Below are positions 63,674 through 64,000 of a stretch of DNA of 64,000 nucleotides, one piece after another. The number at the start of each line of letters is the position of its first letter. Positions within the stretch are counted from its first letter, which is position 1. The notes beneath the pieces are model-generated. The model was given only the letters and a program-made list of their open reading frames with translations, was not told the origin of the DNA and did not search any database. The translations under genes were made by a program, and so were the position numbers. Source of the stretch: Acanthosepion esculentum (Eukaryota; Mollusca; Cephalopoda; Sepiida; Sepiidae); the NCBI GenBank assembly GCA_964036315.1, contig OZ038488.1, positions 64,755,909 through 64,819,908 of the forward strand, written 5' to 3'.

Positions 63674-63866
63674 AGGAAATCCCCATCAATACTGGAAAGA
63701 GCAATAACAGTTACTGGTCTTGAAAAACCTATTTTCCTGAAAAACTATTTTAAGAGAAAGATTTTATAAATTTCAACTGGCAGCAGTACTAGCTGCTCGG
63801 TCAATGAATGCCGAATGTTTCCTTATAAGAAAACGGCTTATATTACCATTACGATTACTTTGAGCG
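63674..63866. repeat. Direct duplication, copy 2
   Basis: Same blocks as 63178-63345 with an extra CTCGGTCAATGAATGCC. The interval 63346-63673 and the end of the window hold no recognised gene. Confidence 0.85.
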
Positions 63867-64000
63867 ACAGAGGATTGCTCTCTCGTGGATATATAGAAGG
63901 TTGATGTGCGTTGCGAGTTATGGATACGGTTTTGTTAATCCCTTTTGATTTACGCCCCGATATTTTCGACTTTGGACTTACGGGACTCATTTACAGCCTT

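Overview
The window looks like intergenic or intronic DNA from a coleoid cephalopod, most likely an octopus. This is an inference from content, since no species marker is present. The grounds are a tRNA-derived SINE family with at least nine copies, many 3' fragments of an RTE-type LINE and a jockey/CR1-type LINE, a Penelope-like element with a GIY-YIG endonuclease, very long TA, CA, GA and GATA microsatellites, and no convincing host exon. Almost every long open frame is either transposon code or translated microsatellite.

Layout. 0-7 kb: LINE 3' ends in both orientations, a TA-linked SINE pair, and an RTE reverse-transcriptase remnant split by a hAT-like insertion. 7-13 kb: a 127-bp tandem repeat, SINEs, an inverted repeat pair, and an RTE copy carrying a solo LTR with perfect 5-bp target duplications. 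11.6-17.6 kb: a large inverted duplication whose two arms share one SINE insertion. 14-22 kb: GATA/TATC arrays with conserved interruptions, plus one CpG-rich island-like segment near 20.5 kb. 22.9-27.8 kb: a complete but decayed Ty3/gypsy retrotransposon on the minus strand, with 242-bp LTRs, a tRNA-Ser(GCT)-type primer site, gag with two zinc knuckles, protease, RT, RNase H and integrase, inserted into a GATA array. 28-43 kb: foldback elements, SINEs, LINE RT with an intact YADD box, a Tc1 transposase pseudogene and many compound microsatellites. 43.5-47.4 kb: a nearly full-length Penelope-like element on the minus strand. 48-57 kb: foldbacks, a Tc1/mariner MITE, tandem tRNA-like SINE units and recently copied fragments. 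57-64 kb: stacked RTE and LINE 3' ends and a direct duplication.

The most interesting signal is shared by otherwise unrelated repeats. Many carry a hammerhead-ribozyme-like core: CTGANGA, then a hairpin, then GAA, then a palindrome starting with A and ending with T, then a cleavable base, then a strand pairing with the bases before the core. The best copy (50411-50458) satisfies every element of the fold. Others lie in or beside the Penelope element (43573-43598), at 39476-39501, and in inverted-arm elements at 10, 29, 32, 36, 49 and 56 kb. The palindromic stem III matches the small dimeric hammerheads described for Penelope-like retroelements. All coordinates and pairings were read by eye; repeat-family names are structural assignments, not database matches.
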